Shown: positions 57,122-64,000 of the stretch, in pieces | How the letters are laid out: each line of letters opens with the position of its first letter | Numbering within the stretch: the first letter of the stretch is position 1 | NCBI GenBank assembly: GCA_032622095.1 | Contig: CP136065.1 | Span: forward strand, 19,148,134 to 19,212,133 | DNA from: Siphonodentalium dalli | Taxonomy: Eukaryota > Mollusca > Scaphopoda > Gadilida > Siphonodentaliidae | Direction of reading: 5' to 3' | DNA length: 64,000 nucleotides | The notes under the pieces: generated by a model | What the model was told of the DNA's origin: nothing | Databases searched by the model: none | Seen by the model: the letters and a program-made list of their open reading frames with translations, nothing else | Made by a program: the position numbers and the translations under genes

Positions 57122-59939
57122 TCATATGCAAACGTAATCAGCGCATGAATAGTGTATTGTCCTCAATGTGTACGATGATTGCGTAAACAACAGCATGCTC
57201 GTGTTACAGAAGTTTTGCTTCTGTTTACATGACACAACGCAATCATATTGGTTAATCACACAAACATTATATAAACGCTCTTCATTATTTCCATATAAGA
57301 AATATAGTAACAAACAACGCTCTTTATGCTTACCATATCCGGATCTATACAAAAGTCAGGAAACGTAACGTACTGTTTATGCCATAGTTCTGTATGATAT
57401 AATAACAAATTCTGCCTATATTTTACTATTTCTGTTTATGGCGGTTTTTGACGGAGCTGAATATTTTAACAGCATACCCACCGCCAAAGACAGTCCGTAT
57501 CTTTAATATGAGCAATAAAAGATGTTTTTTTATAAATACCAAATGCTCTCACCATACCCTGAAGCTGCACGTTGCATGGAAAATGATATATTGAGATGTC
57601 TGCCTAAGGTCGGATTATTTCAAGAGTCTCCCGAATGTCGTTTCATGCTGTTAGGTATATGTATATCATTACATGGTATTGGTTATAATAATTAAAGGCA
57701 CGGGCGGCGTTTGTTGCAGAACTATTCATATGTGATCAAATCGCCACCAACAGATGGAATATTAAAATATATATAGCTTTGTCGAGATGTCTCCCTAAGG
57801 TCGGATTATTTCAAGAGTCTCCCTAATGTCGTTAATTTTGTTAGCTATATGTATATGTATATGAGTACATGGCATTGGTTATAATAATTAAAGGCACGGG
57901 CGGTGTTCGTTGCAGAAATATTAATATGTGGTCAAATCGCCACCAACAGATGGAATATTAAAATATGTACAGTTTTGTTCATATGCAAACGTAATCAGCG
58001 CGTGAATAGTGTATTGTCCTCAATGTGTACGATGATTGCGTAAACAACAGCATGCTCGTGTTACAGAAGTTTTGCTTCTGTTTACAAAACACAACGCAAT
58101 CATATTGGTTAATCACACAAACATTATATAAACGCTCTTCATTATTTCCATATAAGAAAAATAGTAACAACCAACGCTCTTTATGCTTACCATATCCGGA
58201 TCTATACAATAGTCAGGAAACGTAACGGTTTTTTCCTTTTGTTTGCACAACAAAGTGAAAACAAATGACAATAACATACTGTTTATGCCATATTTCTGTA
58301 TGATATAACAACAACTTCTGCCTATATTTTACCATTTCTGTTTATGGCGGTTTTTGACGGAGATGAATATTTTAACAGCATACCCACCGCCAACACCGCC
58401 CGTATCTTTAATATGAGCAATAAAAGATGTTTTTTTATTAATACCAAATGCTCTCATCATACCCAGAAGCTGCACGTTGCATGGAAAATGATATATTGAG
58501 ATGTCTGCCTAAGGTCGGATTATTTCAAGAGTCTCCCGAATGTCGTTTCATGTTGTTAGGTATATGTATATCATTACATGGTATTGGTTATAATAATTAA
58601 AGGCACGGGCGCCGTTCGTTGCAGAACTATTCATATGTGATCAAATCGCCACCAACAGATGGAATATTAAAATATATATAGCTTTGTCGAGATGTCTCCC
58701 TAAGGTCGGATTATTTCAAGAGTCTCACTAATGTCGTTAATTTTGTTAGCTATATGTATATGTATATCAGTACATGGCATTGGTTATAATAATTAAAGGC
58801 ACGGGTGGCGTTCGTTGCAGAACTATTCATATGTGATCAAATCGCCACCAACAGATGGAATATTAAAATATATATAGCTTTGTCGAGATGTCTCCCTAAG
58901 GTCGGATTATTTCAAGAGTCTCCCTAATGTCGTTAATTTTGTTAGCTATATGTATATATGTATATCAGTACATGGCATTGGTTATAATAATTAAAGGCAC
59001 GGGCGGTGTTCGTTGCAGAAATAGTAATATGTGGTCAAATCGCCACCAACAGATGGAATATTAAAATATGTACAGTTTTGTTCATATACAAACGTAATCA
59101 GCGCATGAATAGTGTATTGTCCTCAATGTGTACGATGATTGCGTAAACAACAGCATGCTCGTTTTACCGAAGTTTTGCTTCTGTTTACATAACACAACGC
59201 AATCAAATTGGTTAATCACACAAACATTATATAAACGCTCTTCATTATTTCCATATAAGAAATATAGTAACAAATAACGCTCTTTATGCTTACCATATCC
59301 GGATCTATACAAAAGTCAGGAAACGTAACGTACTGTTTATGCCATAGTTCTGTATGATATAACAACAAATTCTGCCTATATTTTACTATTTCTGTTTATG
59401 GCGGTTTTTGACGGAGCTGAATATTTTAACAGCATACCCACCGCCAAAGACAGCCCGTATCTTTAATATGAGCAATAACAGATGTTTTTTTTATTAATAC
59501 CAAATGCTCTCACCATACCCAGAAGCTGCACGTTGCATGGAAAATGATATATTGAGATGTCTGCCTAAGGTCGGATTATTTCAAGAGTCTCCCGAATGTC
59601 TTTTCATGTTGTTAGGTATATGTATATCATTACATGGTATTGGTTATAATAATTAAAGGCACGGGCGGCGTTCGTTGCAGAACTATTCATATGTGATCAA
59701 ATCGCCACCAACAGATGGAATATTAAAATATATATAGCTGTGTCGAGATGTCTCCCTAAGGTCGGATTATTTCAAGAGTCTCCCTAATGTCGTTAATTTT
59801 GTTAGCTATATGTATATGTATATCAGTACATGGAATTGGTTATAATAATTAAAGGCACGGGCCGTGTTCGTTGCAGAAATATTGATATGTGGTCAAATCG
59901 CCACCAACAGATGGAATATTAAAATATGTACAGTTTTGT
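57122..59939 (+). repeat. Higher-order repeat copy 2 (2,818 bp, three monomers)
   Basis: Near-identical to 54,304-57,121, including private variants such as GACAGTCCGTATC in the first monomer and GACAGCCCGTATC in the third. The monomer after it (59,940) is the long 47-bp-containing type, so the higher-order pattern stops here. Confidence 0.93.
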
Positions 59940-60974
59940 TCATATGCAAACGTAATCAGCGCACGAATAGTGTATTGTCCTCAATGTGTACGATGATTGC
60001 GTAAACAACAGCATGCTCGTGTTACAGAAGTTTTGCTTCTGTTTACATAACACAACGCAATCATATTGGTTAATCACACAAACATTATATAAACGCTCTT
60101 CATTATTTCCATATAAGAAAAATAGTAACAAACAACGCTCTTTATGCTTACCATATCCGGATCTATACAATAGTCAGGAAACGTAACGGTTTTTTCCTTT
60201 TGTTTGCACAACAAAGTGAAAACAATTGACAATAACATACTGTTTATGCCATATTTCTGTATGATATAACAACAACTTCTGCCTATATTTTACTATTTCT
60301 GTTTATGGCGGTTTTTGACGGAGATGAATATTTTAACAGCATACCCACCGCCAACACCGCCCGTATCTTTAATATGAGCAATAAAAGATGTTTTTTTATT
60401 AATACCAAATGCTCTCATCATACCCAGAAGCTGCACGTTGCATGGAAAATGATATATTGAGATGTCTGCCTAAGGTCGGATTATTTAAAGAGTCTCCCGA
60501 ATGTCGTTTCATGTTGTTAGGTATATGTATATCATTACATGGTATTGGTTATAATAATTAAAGGCACGGGCGCCGTTCGTTGCAGAACTATTCATATGTG
60601 ATCAAATCGCCACTAACAGATGGAATATTAAAATATATATAGCTTTGTCGAGATGTCTCCCTAAGGTCGGATTATTTCAAGAGTCTCCCTAATGTCGTTA
60701 ATTTTGTTAGCTATATGTATATGTATATCAGTACATGGCATTGGTTATAATAATTAAAGGCACGGGTGGCGTTCGTTGCAGAACTATTCATATGTGATCA
60801 AATCGCCACCAACAGATGGAATATTAAAACATGTACAGTATTGTTCATATGCAAACGTAATCAGCGCGTGAATAGTGTATTGTCCTCAATGTGTACGATG
60901 ATTGCGTAAACAACAGCATGCTCGTGTTACGGAAGTTTTGCTTCTGTTTACAAAACACAACGCAATCATATTGG

Positions 60975-61475
60975 TTAAAGGTACTGTTGGCCTTGACGGT
61001 GGGTATCCTGTGAAAATATTTCCACCAGTCAAAAACCGCCACAAACAGAAAGAACATCAAAATGTAGACAGACTTTGTCCGAAAACAAATAAGAAATATC
61101 GCATAAACAGTATGTTATTGTCAAATGTTTGACCATTGTTATGTAAACAGAAGCATAAAAAGTTACTTTTCTGGTGTGTGTTTATATTATGATGTAAACA
61201 TAAAGAGCGTTCTTTGTTGATGAATTCCTGATATGGAACTAATAAAGAGCGTTTATGCCATTTGTGTGTGATAAGCCAGTAGCATTGTGCTGTCTTCTGC
61301 AACATAATCAGGCTCTTGCTTAGGAAAAATATAGTAGGTCTTTATGATAACATGCCGTTTACGTGATGGTCATGGTATATATGAACGAAACTGTATGCGT
61401 TTTAATGTTTTTCTGTTTACGGTGATTAGAACAAATATGAATATTTTCGACAACTAAGGCCTCACGTGCCTTTAA
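60975..61475 (+). mobile_element. TTAA MITE family A, copy 3, inside satellite monomer
   Basis: The element 60,979-61,471 has TTAA at 60,975-60,978 and 61,472-61,475. Other monomers read CATATTGGTTAATCACACAA uninterrupted at this point, giving the empty site. The monomer length rises from 905 to 1,402, exactly 493 bp of element plus a 4-bp TTAA duplication. The ends AGGTACTGTTGGCCTT and the inverse of AAGGCCTCACGTGCCT match copies at 18,206 and 20,519. Confidence 0.96.
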
Positions 61476-64000
61476 TCACACAAACATTATATAAACGCTC
61501 TTCATTATTTCCATATAAGAAAAATAGTAACAAACAACGCTCTTTATGCTTACCATATCCGGATCTATACAAAAGTCAGGAAACGTAACGGTTTTTTCCT
61601 TTTGTTTGCACAACAAAGTGAAAACAATTGACAATAACATACTGTTTATGCCATATTTCTGTATGATATAACAACAACTTCTGCCTATATTTTACTATTT
61701 CTGTTTATGGCGGTTTTTGACGGAGATGAATATTTTAATAGCATACCCACCGCCAACACCGCCCGTATCTTTAATATGAGCAATAAAAGATGTTTTTTTA
61801 TTAATACCAAATGCTCTCACCATACCCAGAAGCTGCACGTTGCATGGAAAATGATATATTGAGATGTCTGCTTAAGGTCGGATTATTTCAAGAGTCTCCC
61901 GAATGTCGTTTCATGTTGTTAGGTATATGTATATCATTACATGGTATTGGTTATAATAATTAAAGGCATGGGCGGCATTCGTTGCAGAACTATTCATATG
62001 TGATCAAATCGCCACCAACAGATGGAATATTAAAATATATATAGCTTTGTCGAGATGTCTTCCTAAGGTCGGATTATTTCAAGAGTCTCCCTAATGTCGT
62101 TAATTTTGTTAGCTATATGTATATGTATATCACTACATGGCATTGGTTATAATAATTAAAGGCACGGGCGGTGTTCGTTGCAGAAATATTAATATGTGGT
62201 CAAATCGCCACCAACAGATGGAATATTAAAATATGTACAGTTTTGTTCATATGCAAACGTAATCAGCGCATGAATAGTGTATTGTCCTCAATGTGTACGA
62301 TGATTGCGTAAACAACAGCATGCTCGTGTTATAAAAGTTTTGCTTCTGTTTACATAACACAACGCAATCATATTAGTTAATCACACAAACATTATATAAA
62401 CGCTCTTCATTATTTCCATATAAGAAATATAGTAACAAACAACGCTCTTTATGCTTACCATATCCGGATCTATACAAAAGTCAGGAAACGTAACGTAAAG
62501 TTTATGCCATAGTTATGTATGATATAACAACAAATTCTGCCTATATTTTACTATTTCTGTTTATGGCGGTTTTTGACGGAGCTGAATATTTTAACAGCAT
62601 ACCCACCGCCAAAGACAGCCCGTATCTTTAATATGAGCAATAAAAGATGTTTTTTTATTAATACCAAATGCTCTCACCATACCCAGAAGCTGCACGTTGC
62701 ATGGAAAATGATATATTGAGATGTCTGCCTAAGGTCGGATTATTTCAAGAGTCTCCCGAATGTCGTTTCATGTTGTTAGGTATATGTATATCATTACATG
62801 GTATTGGTTATAATAAGTAAAGGCACGGGCGGCGATCGTTGCAGAACTATTCATATGTGATCAAATCGCCACCAACAGATGGAATATTAAAATATATATA
62901 GCTTTGTCGAGATGTCTCCCTAAGGTCGGATTATTTCAAGAGTCTCCCTAATGTCGTTAATGTTGTTAGCTATATGTATATGTATATCAGTACATGGCAT
63001 TGGTTATAACAATTAAAGGCACGGGCGGTGTTCGTTGCAGAAATATTAATATGTGGTCAAATCGCCACCAACAGATGGAATATTAAAATATCTACAGTTT
63101 TGTTCATATGCAAACGTAATCAGCGCGTGAATAGTGTATTGTCCTCAATGTGTACGATGATTGCGTAAACAACAGCATGCTCGTGTTACAGAAGTTTTGC
63201 TTCTGTTTACATAACACAACGCAATCATATTGGTTAATCACACAAACATTATATAAACGCTCTTCATTATTTCCATATAAGAACAATAGTAACAAACAAC
63301 GCTCTTTATGCTTACCATATCCGGATCTATACAAAAGTCAGGAAACGTAACGGTTTTTTCCTTTTGTTTGCACAACAAAGTGAAAACAATTGACAATAAA
63401 ATACTGTTTATGCCATATTTCTGTATGATATAAAAACAACAAATTCTGCCTATATTTTACTATTTCTGTTTATGGCGGTTTTTGACGGAGATGAATATTT
63501 TAACAGCATACCCACCGCCAACACCGCCCGTATCTATAATATGAGCAATAAAAGATGTTTTTTATTAATACCAAATGCTCTCACCATACCCAGAAGCTGC
63601 ACGTTGCATGGAAAATGATATATTGAGATGTCTGTCTAATGTCGGATTATTTCAAGAGTCTCCTGAATGTCGTTTCATGTTGTTAGGTATATGTATATCA
63701 TTACATGGTATTGGTTATAATAATTAAAGGCACGGGCGGCGTTCGTTGCAGAACTATTCATATGTAATCAAATCGCCACCAACAGATGGAATATTAAAAT
63801 ATATATAGCTTTGTCGAGATGTCTCCCTAAGGTCGGATTATTTCAAGAGTCTCCATAATGTCGTTAATTTTGTTAGCTATATGTATATGTATATCAGTAC
63901 ATGGCATTGGTTATAATAATTAAAGGCACGGGCGGTGTTCGTTGCAGAAGTATTAATATGTGGTCAAATCGCCACCAACAGATGGAATATTAAAATATAT

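Larger units (their letters stand above)
52010..64000 (+). repeat. Complex satellite of ~0.86-1.27-kb monomers, open at right edge
   Basis: A landmark (TCATATGCAAACGTAATCAG) recurs at 52,131, 53,399, 54,304, 55,161, 56,264, 57,122, 57,979, 59,082, 59,940, 60,845, 62,247 and 63,104. Spacings are 857/858, 905, 1,103, 1,268 and 1,402. They decompose into a base unit plus a 47-bp indel (GGTTTTTTCCTTTTGTTTGC region), an optional extra 198-bp subunit, a 165-bp internal duplication in the first monomer, and one 497-bp MITE insertion. Each monomer contains one TTAA MITE of family B (for example 53,312-53,827). The 76-residue minus frame repeated in every monomer lies on the MITE and is not a gene. 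Confidence 0.95.

Noticed and set aside
53399-63350. A ~76-residue minus frame and a ~66-residue plus frame repeated in almost every monomer at the right edge
   Set aside because: They lie antisense to each other on the MITE part of the satellite, shift with its indels and show no domain; conservation reflects array homogenisation.

Overview
This is a eukaryotic, gene-poor and repeat-dominated window, most likely from a marine invertebrate; I lean towards a mollusc (inference). Reasons: no bacterial-style coding density, AT-rich sequence, large tandem satellites, nested short inverted-repeat transposons (MITEs), a decayed LINE fragment, tRNA-derived SINEs, and frequent TACATGTA/TACCGGTA words that I associate with molluscan intergenic DNA. 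I found no intact protein-coding gene. The only clear coding homology is a broken reverse-transcriptase C-terminus at 6,724-7,242. Long open frames at 34-41 kb are a by-product of a 34-bp satellite.

Layout. 1-288: end of a TTAA-flanked MITE related to the array at the right edge. 300-545: arm of a foldback family. 573-2,620: degenerate ~150-bp tandem repeats with two TGTC microsatellites, resembling LINE 3' tails. 3,840-4,145: ACCCAGGT minisatellite. 4,175-6,003: 45-bp satellite. 6,724-7,315: LINE remnant. 8-15.8 kb: MITEs and palindromes (Harbinger-like, mariner-like, TTAA foldback) in TACATGTA-rich DNA. 17.3-18.15 kb: minisatellite that switches polarity. 18.2-22.7 kb: two copies of a 494-bp TTAA MITE and two hairpin elements. 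22.8-28.4 kb: foldbacks, a TTAA element and a 2-kb inverted-repeat element carrying a SINE. 28.7-31.6 kb: palindromic MITEs, nested. 32.06-33.18 kb: 47-bp satellite split by a 0.5-kb insertion with a strong hairpin. 34,251-40,767: 34-bp satellite, about 190 copies. 41-50.7 kb: palindrome family, 22-bp array, a 2.4-kb inverted-repeat element containing a polarity-switched array, and SINE copies. 50.9-51.5 kb: four ~130-bp units with paired TGACCTTGA/TCAAGGTCA motifs. 52.0-64.0 kb: complex satellite of 857-1,103-bp monomers, each containing a TTAA MITE, with a 2,818-bp higher-order repeat; it runs off the right edge.

The unifying theme is TTAA-flanked, piggyBac-like non-autonomous elements. At least seven families occur, and two satellites look as though they grew from them: the 45-bp array repeats the terminus of one family, and the 52-64 kb array amplifies another. 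One 493-bp MITE interrupts an array monomer with a precise TTAA duplication, giving an internal empty-site control. No transposase gene is visible, so mobilisation would have had to be in trans.
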